The notes below the pieces were generated by a model, which made no database searches, was not told where the DNA came from, and saw only the letters and a program-made list of their open reading frames with translations. The translations under genes and the position numbers were made by a program. A stretch of DNA of 64,000 nt from CBDCNH01 sp965219015 (lineage in GTDB: Bacteria > Pseudomonadota > Alphaproteobacteria > Rhodobacterales > Rhodobacteraceae), in the NCBI GenBank assembly GCA_965219015.1, contig CBDCNH010000011.1, forward strand, positions 868,001 to 932,000. Reading direction: 5' to 3'. Positions 9,092-17,768 of this stretch are shown here, piece by piece (the stretch's first letter is position 1; the number at the start of each line of letters is the position of its first letter).

Positions 9092-9681
9092 ACGCCGCGC
9101 GCGACGCGCTCGAACCAGCCGTAGTGATCGTCGCGCAGGATCTGCCCTGCCCGCGCCACGCCGGTCAGCGCGGCGATCCGGGCCGGCGCCGCACTCCCCT
9201 CGACGCGGAGCACGCCCGCGCACCGCGCCGCGTCCTGCCGGTAGGCCGTCACGATCGGCACCCGCGTGGCACCGCCGGTGTTCGGGTCGCCGACGCGACG
9301 GTCGAACTCGCGCAGGAGCCGGCCCGCGGCGACGGCCTTGCGGCGCGGCGCATAAGGACCGGGATCGAGGCACGCCGTCACCCGGTCGCCGCCGACCGTC
9401 AGGAGCCCGAGCCCGAGCCTTCGGCAAAGGTGCCCGAGGTCGCGGTTGGCGAGCGCGCGCAGTCCCGCAGGCACGGCGAGGTAGACGTGATCGAACATCC
9501 GCTGCCGCGCCGCGCCCTGCAGCACCAGCCCGAGGGTGAAGGCCACCTTCATCTCCACCACGACCGGCGGCTCGGCGCCGCGCCGGGCCATCATGTCGCA
9601 CGCGCCGATCTCGGCCTTCACGGCGTAGCCTTGCGCCTCGAGGTAGGCTTTCAGCGGCGCGTAGAGCTCGGTCTCGCGCAT
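8983..9681 (-). CDS. DUF2161 domain protein (putative phosphodiesterase/nuclease-like)
   Basis: 232 residues starting MRETELYAPLKAYLEAQGYAV, followed by EIGACDMMA and VVVEMKVAF; the D..(13-15)..ExK spacing resembles a PD-(D/E)xK nuclease-like core. This matches what I know as DUF2161 (COG5482), often labelled phosphodiesterase without biochemical proof. The C-terminal domain (GQILRDDHYGWFERVARGVYAL) looks like a winged-helix segment. It begins directly after the mraY stop on the same strand, so it is probably read with mraY. The Ala/Ser-rich tail overlaps the converging serine hydrolase. Confidence 0.75.
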   Translation of the reverse strand: MRETELYAPLKAYLEAQGYAVKAEIGACDMMARRGAEPPVVVEMKVAFTLGLVLQGAARQRMFDHVYLAVPAGLRALANRDLGHLCRRLGLGLLTVGGDRVTACLDPGPYAPRRKAVAAGRLLREFDRRVGDPNTGGATRVPIVTAYRQDAARCAGVLRVEGSAAPARIAALTGVARAGQILRDDHYGWFERVARGVYALSPKGSAAAAASGSASPGASEKHATVRPVAAKR

Positions 9682-10764
9682 CTAGCGGATCTTCAGCGTC
9701 GCGAGGCCGATGAGCGCCAGGATCAGACTGATGATCCAGAACCGGATCACGATCTGCGGCTCGGCCCAGCCCTTCTTCTCGAAATGGTGGTGGATCGGCG
9801 CCATCAGGAACACGCGCCGCCCGGTGCGCTTGAAGTAGAGCACCTGGATGATGACGGAGAGCGCCTCCACGACGAAGAGCCCGCCGACGATGGCGAGGAC
9901 AAGCTCGTGCTTCGTCGCCACCGCGATCGCCCCGAGCGCGCCGCCGAGCGCGAGGCTGCCGGTGTCGCCCATGAACACCGCCGCGGGCGGTGCGTTGTAC
10001 CACAGGAACCCGAGCCCGCCGCCGATGAGCCCTGCGGCGAAGATCAGAAGCTCGCCCGTGCCGGGGACGTAGTGCAGCTCGAGGTAGGCGGTGTAGTCCG
10101 CGCGCCCCACGGCATAGGCGATGACGCCGAGCGTGCCCGCCGCGATCATCACCGGCATGATCGCGAGCCCGTCGAGCCCGTCGGTGAGGTTGACCGCGTT
10201 GGCGGCGCCGACGATCACCAGCATCGCGAACGGCACGAAGAGCACGCCGAGGTTGACAAGCGCGTTCTTGAAGAACGGCAGGGCAAGCTCCCCCGTCAGC
10301 TCCACCGGGTGCGCCCACATCGCCGCCGCTCCGGCCAGCGCCGCGACGAGGAGCCCGAGCCCGAAGCGCACCCGGCCCGAGACGCCCGCGGTGGTCATGC
10401 GCTGCACCTTGCGGAGATCGTCCATGAAGCCGATGGCGCCGAAGCTCACGGTCACGAAGAGCACGATCCAGATGTAGGCGTTGTCGAGCCGCGCCCAGAG
10501 CAGCGTCGCGACCACGAGCGCGCCGAGGATGAGCATCCCCCCCATCGTCGGCGTGCCGGCCTTGACGAAGTGCCCGACGGGGCCGTCCTCGCGGATCGGT
10601 TGACCCTTCTTCTGCTTCAGCCGCAGCATGTTGATGAGCGGGCGGCCGAAGATGAAGCCGAAGACGAGCGCGGTGAAGAACGCCCCGCCCGCGCGGAACG
10701 TGATGTAGCGGAAGAGGTTGAAGAGCCCGCCGTCGCGCGCGAATTCGCTCAGCCAGTAGAGCAT
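9682..10764 (-). CDS. mraY: Phospho-N-acetylmuramoyl-pentapeptide transferase MraY
   Basis: Makes lipid I by moving phospho-MurNAc-pentapeptide onto undecaprenyl phosphate; polytopic membrane enzyme. 360 residues with about ten membrane segments, GTPTMGGMLIL, GFMDDLRKV (acidic DD pair), NAVNLTDGLDGLA and the HHHFEKKGW box (PIHHHFEKKGW) that binds the substrate. Start ATG (10762-10764) shares one base with the murF stop (TGATG). High confidence. Confidence 0.97.
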   Translation of the reverse strand: MLYWLSEFARDGGLFNLFRYITFRAGGAFFTALVFGFIFGRPLINMLRLKQKKGQPIREDGPVGHFVKAGTPTMGGMLILGALVVATLLWARLDNAYIWIVLFVTVSFGAIGFMDDLRKVQRMTTAGVSGRVRFGLGLLVAALAGAAAMWAHPVELTGELALPFFKNALVNLGVLFVPFAMLVIVGAANAVNLTDGLDGLAIMPVMIAAGTLGVIAYAVGRADYTAYLELHYVPGTGELLIFAAGLIGGGLGFLWYNAPPAAVFMGDTGSLALGGALGAIAVATKHELVLAIVGGLFVVEALSVIIQVLYFKRTGRRVFLMAPIHHHFEKKGWAEPQIVIRFWIISLILALIGLATLKIR

Positions 10765-12203
10765 CAGCCCTCCCCCGTCGGTGCCGCGGGGTGCCCGAGC
10801 GCCAGAAGCGCGTCAACCACGCGCGCGGTGCCCGACGCCTTCGAGCCCTTCACGAGCACCACGTCGCCCGCATCGACGAGCCGTGCCGCGTGAGCGGCGA
10901 GGGCGGTTGCATCGTCGGTGCGTTCGCCGCGCCTCGCGTCCGGGAGCGCATCCCAGAGCGACGCCATCAGCGGGCCGATGCAGTGGACGAGATCCACCGC
11001 GGCCATCGCGCGATGCTCCGCCAGGGCGCGGTGCAGCGCCTCCGCCTCCGTCCCAAGCTCGAGCATGTCGCCGAGGATCGCGATGCGGCGACCGGGCTCG
11101 ATGCGGCCGACGCCGTCCTGCGGGGCCGCGGTGGCGAGCATGTCGAGCGCGGCGCCGACCGAGGCGGGGTTGGCGTTGTAGGCGTCGTCGATGAGGTCGA
11201 AGCCGAGATGATCGTCGACGACATCGAGCACCACGCGGCGGGTGAGCCCGCGGCCGCCGGAGGCTCGCCACTGGCCGAGCCCGAGGATGGCGAGCCCCGA
11301 GTCGGCGCCTGCGGCCTCGGCGGCGGCAAGGGCCCCGAGCGCGTTCGACGCGAAATGCCGCGCGGGGGTGGCGAGGCGCAGAAGGAAGCGTCGGTCGCCG
11401 GTCTCGACATGCGCCACCGTCGCGCCTTCGGCCAGTACGACGGCGCCGAGCCGGTAGTCGCCGTCCGGGCCGAACCACACCATGCGGACCCCGAGGCGCT
11501 CGGCATGGCGCGCGAGCACGTCCGATGTTTCGAGCCCGGCGGGAAGCACCGCCGTGCCACCGGGCTCCAGCCCCTCCATGATGCTCGCCTTCTCCGCGGC
11601 GATCCCCGCGATGCCGTCCGCGAAGGCCGCGAGATGCGCGGGCGCCACCGTGGTGACGAGCGCCACGTGCGGCCGCGCGAGCCGTGCCAGGGGCGCGATC
11701 TCGCCCCGCGCGTTCATCCCGATCTCGATCACCGCGAATGCCGCATCCGCCGGCATCCGCGCCAGCGTCAGCGGCACGCCCCAATGGTTGTTGAGGCTCG
11801 CCTCCGCGGCATGGACCGGGCCCTCGCCGCCCAGCATGGCGCGCAGCATCTCCTTGGTGGAGGTCTTGCCGACCGAGCCCGTGACGGCGATGACGCGCGC
11901 CTGCGTGCGGGCTCGGGCAGCGGCGGCGAGGGCTTCAAGGGCGCCGAGCACGTCGTCGACGAGAATGAGCGGCGCGTCGGCCGCGGCGCCTTCGGGCATC
12001 CGCGAGACGAGCGCCGCGGCGGCGCCGGCGGCGAGCGCAGCAGCCACGAAGTCGTGCCCGTCGCGGCGGTCGGTCAGCGCGACGAAGAGGTCGCCCGGGC
12101 GCAGCGTGCGGCTGTCGATGGACAGCCCGCTCGCTTCCCACGCGCGCGTCGTGCGGCCACCCGTCGCGGCGGCGGCATCGGCGGAGGTCCAGAGCGGGCT
12201 CAC
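10764..12203 (-). CDS. murF: UDP-MurNAc-tripeptide--D-alanyl-D-alanine ligase MurF
   Basis: Adds the D-Ala-D-Ala dipeptide made by Ddl to the tripeptide precursor, using ATP. P-loop VTGSVGKTSTKEML at about residues 108-121, SLNNHWGVPLTL, and DDAYNANPASV are family motifs. 479 residues, slightly long for the family. The start is GTG at 12201-12203, overlapping the murE stop as GTGA. High confidence. Confidence 0.96.
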   Translation of the reverse strand: MSPLWTSADAAAATGGRTTRAWEASGLSIDSRTLRPGDLFVALTDRRDGHDFVAAALAAGAAAALVSRMPEGAAADAPLILVDDVLGALEALAAAARARTQARVIAVTGSVGKTSTKEMLRAMLGGEGPVHAAEASLNNHWGVPLTLARMPADAAFAVIEIGMNARGEIAPLARLARPHVALVTTVAPAHLAAFADGIAGIAAEKASIMEGLEPGGTAVLPAGLETSDVLARHAERLGVRMVWFGPDGDYRLGAVVLAEGATVAHVETGDRRFLLRLATPARHFASNALGALAAAEAAGADSGLAILGLGQWRASGGRGLTRRVVLDVVDDHLGFDLIDDAYNANPASVGAALDMLATAAPQDGVGRIEPGRRIAILGDMLELGTEAEALHRALAEHRAMAAVDLVHCIGPLMASLWDALPDARRGERTDDATALAAHAARLVDAGDVVLVKGSKASGTARVVDALLALGHPAAPTGEG

Positions 12204-13660
12204 GCGGCGCCGTCGAGTGCCGCGACGGCGATGCTCGCCTGCTCGGCGTCGTCGAAGGGATAGACCGTGCCGCCGACCGTCTGGCCCGGCTCATGGCCCT
12301 TGCCCGCCACCAGAAGCGCGTCGCCCGGCCCGAGCATCGCCGCACCCCGCAGGATCGCCTCGGCGCGGTCGCCGACCTCGGCGGCCCCCGGGCAGCTCGC
12401 GAGCACCGCCGCCCGGATCGCCGCCGGATCCTCGCTGCGCGGGTTGTCGTCGGTCACGATGGCGGCGTCGGCGAGCGCCGCGACGGCAGCACCCATGCCG
12501 GGACGCTTGCCGCGGTCGCGGTCGCCGCCTGCGCCGAACACCACGACGATGCGGCCCATCACATGCGGGCGCAGCGCCGCGATGGCGGTCTCGAGCGCGC
12601 CCGGCGTATGCGCGTAATCGACGTAGACCGCGCCGCCGTTCGCCCGGACCGCCGCGCGCTCCATCCGCCCGCGCACGGTGCGGAGCGCCCCGAGCGCGGT
12701 CGCGACATCGGCCGGCGTGCTGCCGGTAGCGATCGCGAGCCCCGCGGCCACGAGCGCGTTCGCCGCCTGGAAGCCGCCGATGAGGTCGAGCCGCACCTGC
12801 CGCTCGACGCCATCCAGCCCGAAGCGCAGCACCTGCCCGGTCGCGTCGAACCGGCGCGCGAGGATGCGGAGGTCCGCGGCCGCCCCCAATCCGACCCCGA
12901 GCACCCGCTGGCCCCTGTCCCGCGCGATGCGCGCCATCTCTGGCCCGCGCGGATCGTCGAGGTTGACGACCGCGGTGCCCTCGGGCGGCAGCACGCGCCC
13001 GAAGAGGAGCGCCTTCGCGGCAAAATAGGCGTCGAAGTCGGCGTGGTAGTCGAGATGGTCCTGGCTGAAGCTGGTGAAGCCCGCCGCCGCGAGCCGCACC
13101 CCGTCGAGCCGCCGCTGCACAAGCCCGTGCGAGGACGCCTCCATCGCCGCATGCGTCACGCCCGCCGCCGCCATGTCGGCAAGCAGCCGGTGCAGCGCGA
13201 TCGGGTCGGGCGTGGTGTGAGCGAGCGGGGCGGCATAGGCGCCCTCGACGCCGGTGGTCCCGAGGTTCGCGGCCGCAAGCCCGAGCGCGGCCCAGATCTG
13301 GCGCGTGAAGCTCGCGACCGAGGTCTTGCCGTTGGTGCCCGTCACCGCGACCACCGTGTCCGGCTGCGCGCCGAACCAGAGCGCCGCGGCAGACGCCAGC
13401 GCGGCGCGGGCGTCCTCCGCCACGATGACCGGCGCGTCGAGGCCGCCGAGCCCCGCGGCTCCCGCGCGGTCGGTCAGTACCGCCGCGGCGCCGCGCGCGA
13501 CCGCTGCCGCGGCATGGACGGCGCCATGCTCGCGCACCCCCGGCAGCGCCGCGAAAAGCGCGCCCGGGCTCACCGCGCGGCTGTCGGAGACGAGCCCCGC
13601 CACGCGGACGCTTGCCGTCCCAAGGCCAAGCCCGGCCAGCGTCATCTCCCGCGCCGCCAT
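12200..13660 (-). CDS. murE: UDP-MurNAc-L-Ala-D-Glu--meso-diaminopimelate ligase MurE
   Basis: Adds the third stem residue. The P-loop GTNGKTSVASF lies at about residues 108-118, and the motif DNPRSEDP (in VTDDNPRSEDP) is the DNPR signature of the enzymes that use meso-diaminopimelate rather than lysine, so the wall is of the usual Gram-negative type. 486 residues. An internal ATG five codons in (MTLAGL) is an alternative start. Ten bases separate it from the ftsI stop. Confidence 0.96.
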   Translation of the reverse strand: MAAREMTLAGLGLGTASVRVAGLVSDSRAVSPGALFAALPGVREHGAVHAAAAVARGAAAVLTDRAGAAGLGGLDAPVIVAEDARAALASAAALWFGAQPDTVVAVTGTNGKTSVASFTRQIWAALGLAAANLGTTGVEGAYAAPLAHTTPDPIALHRLLADMAAAGVTHAAMEASSHGLVQRRLDGVRLAAAGFTSFSQDHLDYHADFDAYFAAKALLFGRVLPPEGTAVVNLDDPRGPEMARIARDRGQRVLGVGLGAAADLRILARRFDATGQVLRFGLDGVERQVRLDLIGGFQAANALVAAGLAIATGSTPADVATALGALRTVRGRMERAAVRANGGAVYVDYAHTPGALETAIAALRPHVMGRIVVVFGAGGDRDRGKRPGMGAAVAALADAAIVTDDNPRSEDPAAIRAAVLASCPGAAEVGDRAEAILRGAAMLGPGDALLVAGKGHEPGQTVGGTVYPFDDAEQASIAVAALDGAA

Positions 13661-13670
13661 GCGTTCCCCG

Positions 13671-15452
13671 TCAATACCGCGCTGGCGTTATACCCTCGAG
13701 CGGCGCCGCCGCAACTTCGGGTCGCATCCCGAGGAGGGGCGCCACGCGGCGGATCATCTCGGCGGCGACCGGCACTGCGGTCCAGCCCGCGGTGCGCCGC
13801 GGCAGCGGCCCCGAGGTCTCGACGGGCTCGTCGAGCGTCACGATCAGCACGTACTTCGGATCGTGCGCGGGGAAGATCGAGGCAAACGTGTTGATGACCT
13901 TGTCCTTGTAGTACCCGCCCGAGGGCTTCGTCTTATCAGCCGTCCCGGTCTTGCCCGCCACCTCGTAGCCCGGCACGTCGCCAAGGCTCGCGGTGCCGCG
14001 CTCGACGACCTGGCGCAGCATCCCGCGCGCGATGGCCGAGGTCCGCTCCGAGAGCACGCGCGGCCCTGCCTCGGGGTGCGGGCGGACGAGGAGCGTCGGC
14101 GTCACGCGCATCCCGCCGTTCAGCAGGCTCGCATAGGCGGTCCCGAGGTGCAGCGGGCTCGCCGAAAGACCGTGGCCGTAGGAGATCGTCATCGTCGAGA
14201 TTTCCGACCACTTCTTCGGCAGGAGCGGCTTCGCGCCCGGCGCCTCGACGAGTTCGACCCGGGTCGGCTCGAAGAACCCCAGCGACTTCAGGAACGCCTG
14301 CTGCCGGGCGGCGCCGATGAGCTGCGCGATATGCGCGGTGCCGACGTTCGAGCTCTTGACGATCACGTCCGTCACCGAGAGCTGCGGGCCATAGTTGTGG
14401 AAGTCGTGGATGCGGTAGCGGCCCCAGACCATCGGGCTCTTCGTCACCACCATCGTGTCGGGGCTCACGAGCCGCTCTTCGAGCGCCTCGGCCACGGCGA
14501 AGATCTTGAAGGTCGAGCCGAGCTCGTAGACGCCCTGCACCGCGCGGTTGAAGAGCGGGCTGTCGGAGGCGTTGCCCTGCGTCAGCGGGGCCGGCCGGGC
14601 GTTGGGATCGAAGTCCGGCAGCGAGACCATCGCCACGATCTCGCCGGTGTGCGCGTCGAGCATCACCGCCGCGGCGCCCCGCGCGTGCATCAGCTTCATG
14701 CCGCCCTCGAGAACCTCGCGCGCCGTCGCCTGAACCGTCAGATCGAGCGAGAGCTGCAGCGGGCGGTTGAGGTTGGCCGGGTCGCGCAGGTAGCCGTCGA
14801 AGGCCTTCTCGACGCCGGCGGTGCCGATGATCTCGGCGCCGTCGACGCGCTCGAGGCCGTATTGCGTACCGCCGAGGACATGCGCCGCGAGGGTGCCGTT
14901 GGGGTAGAGGCGCATCTCGCGCGGGCCGAACAGAAGGCCCGGATCGCCGATCTCGTGGACCGCCTGCATCTGCTCGGGCGACATCTTGCGCCGCACCCAT
15001 ACGAACTTGCGGGTGCCGGTGAACTGCCGCACCAGCCATTGCTCGTCGAGGTCGGGAAAGATTTTGGCGAGCGCCGACGCCGCTCCCTTCGGGTCGGTCA
15101 TCGCGGGCGGCTGCGCGTAAAGGGCATAGGTCATGAGGTTGGTCGCGAGGATGCGGCCACGCCGGTCCACGATGTCGGCCCGTCCGGCGCGGACGGCGCC
15201 GCCCGAGGCTCCCGTGGCGGGCTCGGTCGGGTCGGACGCCGCAAGCAGGCTCATCTGCGCGCCGACGAGCGCGAAGGCGACGCAGAAGAAGATGCCGAGA
15301 ACGAGGAGCCGGCCCTCGGCCCGGTGCCGCGCGCGGTCGCGGGCGGCCTCGTGGCGCAGCCGGACATTCTCGCGCTCGATGGCGTCGGGGTTCTCGCCGC
15401 GGGCGCGGGCGGAGAGGATGCGGGCAAGCGGGCGGAGCGGGGTGCGGACCAT
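13671..15452 (-). CDS. ftsI: Divisome peptidoglycan transpeptidase FtsI (PBP3)
   Basis: Class B penicillin-binding protein that cross-links septal peptidoglycan with FtsW. One membrane anchor lies at about residues 47-67, after a charged cytoplasmic tail. Transpeptidase motifs are present: nucleophile STFK (ELGSTFKIF), SSN (VKSSNVGTA) and KTG (VAGKTGTADK). 593 residues. The frame remains open upstream, but the ATG at 15450-15452 shares a base with the ftsL stop (TGATG), which decides the start. Confidence 0.96.
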   Translation of the reverse strand: MVRTPLRPLARILSARARGENPDAIERENVRLRHEAARDRARHRAEGRLLVLGIFFCVAFALVGAQMSLLAASDPTEPATGASGGAVRAGRADIVDRRGRILATNLMTYALYAQPPAMTDPKGAASALAKIFPDLDEQWLVRQFTGTRKFVWVRRKMSPEQMQAVHEIGDPGLLFGPREMRLYPNGTLAAHVLGGTQYGLERVDGAEIIGTAGVEKAFDGYLRDPANLNRPLQLSLDLTVQATAREVLEGGMKLMHARGAAAVMLDAHTGEIVAMVSLPDFDPNARPAPLTQGNASDSPLFNRAVQGVYELGSTFKIFAVAEALEERLVSPDTMVVTKSPMVWGRYRIHDFHNYGPQLSVTDVIVKSSNVGTAHIAQLIGAARQQAFLKSLGFFEPTRVELVEAPGAKPLLPKKWSEISTMTISYGHGLSASPLHLGTAYASLLNGGMRVTPTLLVRPHPEAGPRVLSERTSAIARGMLRQVVERGTASLGDVPGYEVAGKTGTADKTKPSGGYYKDKVINTFASIFPAHDPKYVLIVTLDEPVETSGPLPRRTAGWTAVPVAAEMIRRVAPLLGMRPEVAAAPLEGITPARY

Positions 15453-15748
15453 CAGAGCGCGTCTCCCTTGGCGGGCAGGTCGGCGACGGCGCCGAACTGG
15501 CCGGGGTCGAGCGGCAGCAGGTGCAGCCGCGCGAAGTTGAGGTTCACGAGGTCGCGGAGCCGCTCCGGCCGGTTGAGCCAGGCCCATTCGGCGCGCTGCA
15601 CGCCGATGGCCTCGGTCAGGCTCACGATCTGGCCGCGCAGGCTTGCGGCGTCGTGGAGCGCCGCCTGGGTGCGGTAGTTCTCGCGGTAGGCCCAGAACGC
15701 GAGGCCCATCACGGCAAGGGCGGACAGGACGTAGAAAAGGCTTCTCAT
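15452..15748 (-). CDS. ftsL: Cell division protein FtsL
   Basis: A 98-residue bitopic membrane protein: one membrane segment near residues 4-18 (YVLSALAVMGLAFWAY), then a periplasmic leucine-zipper-like helix (LRGQIVSLTEAIGVQRAEWAWL) and LNRPERLRDLVN, the usual end of alphaproteobacterial FtsL. Position between rsmH and ftsI is diagnostic. It would join FtsB and FtsQ in the divisome. Start ATG 15746-15748 overlaps the rsmH stop (ATGA). Confidence 0.9.
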   Translation of the reverse strand: MRSLFYVLSALAVMGLAFWAYRENYRTQAALHDAASLRGQIVSLTEAIGVQRAEWAWLNRPERLRDLVNLNFARLHLLPLDPGQFGAVADLPAKGDAL

Positions 15749-16737
15749 CGGGTGCCTTTCGCGCGCTCGTGCAGAGGGTTCTGCGGCAGGCCGAGGGCCG
15801 CGGCCCCCGGCGGCGGGCCGGCGGGGGCATCGGTGCGGATGGCGACGCGGAGCTTGGCCGAGCGCGCACGGGGGTTCGCCGCCGCCTCCTCGGCGCTCGG
15901 GCCGAGCGCCCGGCGGGGGGCGAGGCGGAACGTCGCCGCAGGCTCCGGCGTCTCCGGCGCATAGCGGTTGGCCGACGCCGCAGCACCGCCCCGGAGCGCG
16001 AGGAAACGCTTCACGATGCGATCCTCGAGCGAGTGGAAGGTCACCACGGCCAGCCTTCCGCCGGGTGCCAGCGCGCGCTCGGCCGCCGCGAGCCCCGCTG
16101 CCAGCTCGTCGAGCTCGGCGTTGACCGCGATGCGGAGCGCCTGGAAGCTGCGCGTCGCGGGGTGAATCTGGCCGGGCCTTGGCCGGGGCAGACAGGCCTC
16201 GATGGTGCGCGCAAGATCGAGCGTGGTGACATAGGGTGCCTCCGCCCGGCGCGCGACGATGGCGCGCGCGATGCGGCGCGCGGCGCGCTCCTCGCCGTAT
16301 TGGTAGAGGATGTCGGCCAGCACCGTCTCGGGCGCCTCCGCCACGAGATCCGCGGCGGAAGGGCCGTCGCCGCCCATCCGCATGTCGAGCGGGCCGTCGT
16401 GGCGGAACGAAAAGCCCCTCGCCGCCGCGTCGAGCTGCATCGAGGAGACGCCGAGGTCGAGGACAACGCCGTCGACAGGTCCGTCGGCCACGGTGTCGAG
16501 CGCGGAGAACCTGCCCTCGACGAGCCGGAGCCGGCCGTCCTCGCGTCCGAGGGCAAGCGCCGCCGCGTCGCGGTCGATGCCGATCACCCGTGCCGCACCC
16601 GCGTCGAGGAGCGCCTGCGTGTAGCCGCCTGCCCCGAACGTGCCGTCGATCCAGAGCCCCGCGACGGGCGCCACGGCGGCGATCAGGGGGCCGATGAGGA
16701 CGGGGACATGGGGCGCGGTCACAAGGCGCGTGCTCAC
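15745..16737 (-). CDS. rsmH: 16S rRNA (cytosine(1402)-N(4))-methyltransferase RsmH
   Basis: S-adenosylmethionine-dependent N4 methylation of C1402 in 16S rRNA (formerly MraW). HVPVLIGPLI and the SAM-binding loop GTFGAGGYTQALL (near residue 28) are followed by GIDRDAAAL, DLGVSSMQLD and the C-terminal VVTFHSLEDRIVKRF. 330 residues. Start taken as the GTG at 16735-16737, which overlaps the mraZ stop as GTGA; a second GTG five codons later is possible. Confidence 0.96.
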   Translation of the reverse strand: MSTRLVTAPHVPVLIGPLIAAVAPVAGLWIDGTFGAGGYTQALLDAGAARVIGIDRDAAALALGREDGRLRLVEGRFSALDTVADGPVDGVVLDLGVSSMQLDAAARGFSFRHDGPLDMRMGGDGPSAADLVAEAPETVLADILYQYGEERAARRIARAIVARRAEAPYVTTLDLARTIEACLPRPRPGQIHPATRSFQALRIAVNAELDELAAGLAAAERALAPGGRLAVVTFHSLEDRIVKRFLALRGGAAASANRYAPETPEPAATFRLAPRRALGPSAEEAAANPRARSAKLRVAIRTDAPAGPPPGAAALGLPQNPLHERAKGTR

Positions 16738-17237
16738 CCGGCGGGAAGGCTCGGAACGACCGACAGCGGGTCGAACTCGGCACCGTGCCGCGCGAGCCAG
16801 TCTTCGGTGAGCGTCCCGGCCTCGGCGTCGTAGGTCGCCTGGTCCCAGAGCTGAAAATGGTCGCCGTGCGCGATGAAAAAGGCCTCGGCGCCGAGCCGCG
16901 CCTTCTGCCGCAGCCGCTGCGGCAGGACGATACGGCCGTCGCCGTCGAGTTCGGTCACGAGCGAATGGCCGTGGTACATCCGCTCGAGCATCTTGCGGAC
17001 TTCCGTCCCGCGCTGGAGCCGCGCGATGCCCGCGTCGATCTCCTCCATCGCGCGCACGGTGTAGCATTCGAGGTAAGGGTTGCGCGGATCGCCGAAGAAA
17101 AGGACGAGGCTCGGACGCTGCTCGGGCCCGAACGCGGGGTCGCCCGCTTCGAGGACGCCGCGAAAGGCCGCAGGGATCGAGACACGGCCCTTGGCGTCGA
17201 TCTTCTGCTCGTAGCTGCCCTTGAAGCCCAGCGCCAC
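16734..17237 (-). CDS. mraZ: Transcriptional regulator MraZ
   Basis: First gene of the dcw cluster. MraZ is a DNA-binding regulator of its own operon, built from two AbrB-like swapped-hairpin repeats: here KGRVSIPAAFR and DGRIVLPQRLRQKA. In known systems it binds repeated TGGGN boxes near its promoter; I do not see a convincing set here. Two starts are possible. The GTG at 17259-17261 gives 175 residues; I favour the GTG at 17235-17237 (167 residues) because GAAGGG lies 6 bases upstream and the protein then starts at the usual distance from the first repeat. Confidence 0.9.
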   Translation of the reverse strand: MALGFKGSYEQKIDAKGRVSIPAAFRGVLEAGDPAFGPEQRPSLVLFFGDPRNPYLECYTVRAMEEIDAGIARLQRGTEVRKMLERMYHGHSLVTELDGDGRIVLPQRLRQKARLGAEAFFIAHGDHFQLWDQATYDAEAGTLTEDWLARHGAEFDPLSVVPSLPAG

Positions 17238-17280
17238 GGCGCGCCCTTCGATCTGCGCCACGTTCGAGTGGCATGGTTCG

Positions 17281-17332
17281 CAGATGCAAACGGCGGGCCG
17301 GGATGCTGCTCATGCCCGGCCCGCCGCATCTG
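17281..17332 (-). ncRNA. Strong hairpin in the mraZ 5' leader, candidate UpsM-type sRNA 3' end
   Basis: A perfect 12-bp GC stem (17291-17302 with 17315-17326) has a 12-base loop and is extended by a further 6-bp match (17281-17286 with 17327-17332) across a small bulge. Read on the minus strand it is followed by TTTG, a weak T-tract, just upstream of mraZ. In Rhodobacter sphaeroides the abundant sRNA UpsM is made from the mraZ 5' UTR by partial termination at this place; the hairpin would be its terminator. The structure is seen; the UpsM identity is inference from position. Confidence 0.55.
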
Positions 17333-17699
17333 TCCCCTCGTTCGGGGGAGGTCCGGCCTCGCGCGCGCCACCTGGGGGGGATGTCTGCTCGCGCACGTGC
17401 CGAATTCTTCGTTCGGATAGAAGGACTTGCCTGTATGAAACCGGGGTTTCGCTGCCTCGTGAAGGGGTCTTGCCGCCCCTCTTGTCGCTCCATCTCTCCG
17501 TACCAAGAGAGATGACAGATACGCCTGCGCCGATCAACGGGAAATTATGGGCATCGACCCCACTTCATGGTTCAAACCGGGATCGTTGCCCCGAGGAGGG
17601 CTTCAAGGCTTGTACCATGGACCAGAATAAGGGGTCTCTGACATGCACGCTACCATATGTGGTGGCGTTGCAAAAGGGTGACGGGCAGTCGGAAATGCC
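17333..17699. promoter_or_regulatory. Long non-coding leader/promoter region of the dcw operon
   Basis: No credible protein is encoded here. It should hold the dcw promoter(s), which read leftward. A second hairpin is present: 8-bp stem, 17491-17498 with 17507-17514, loop of 8. A possible minus-strand -35/-10 pair (TTGAAC and CATAAT near 17574-17544) has a 20-base spacer, too long to trust, so I call no promoter position. About 200 bases between this area and the leader hairpin matches an UpsM-sized transcript. Confidence 0.4.
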
Positions 17700-17700
17700 G

Positions 17701-17745
17701 AAAAATGCGGGACTCGTTCGGCGATTGAGTTCGCCGAACGCCCGC
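17701..17745 (-). terminator. Intrinsic terminator of mrp
   Basis: A perfect 10-bp stem (17715-17724 with 17731-17740, loop TTGAGT) is extended outward by GCGGG/CCCGC across a 3-base bulge and, on the minus strand, is followed by CATTTTT (T-run at 17701-17705). It lies 24 bases beyond the mrp stop and would insulate mrp from the dcw leader. Confidence 0.8.
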
Positions 17746-17768
17746 GGACCCAGAATCACGTACAACCT

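Noticed and set aside
8165..10816. An 883-codon minus-strand frame across murD upstream region, DUF2161 and mraY
   Set aside because: It is a shadow: low-complexity Arg-rich translation with no family pattern, over genes with clear motifs in other frames.
17520..17600. MraZ-binding TGGGN repeats and a TTGAAC/CATAAT promoter upstream of mraZ
   Set aside because: Only single TGGG-like occurrences are present and the -35/-10 spacer would be 20 bases.
17262..17768. RNase P RNA (rnpB), which can lie near mraZ in alphaproteobacteria
   Set aside because: None of the conserved RNase P RNA core elements could be found on either strand.
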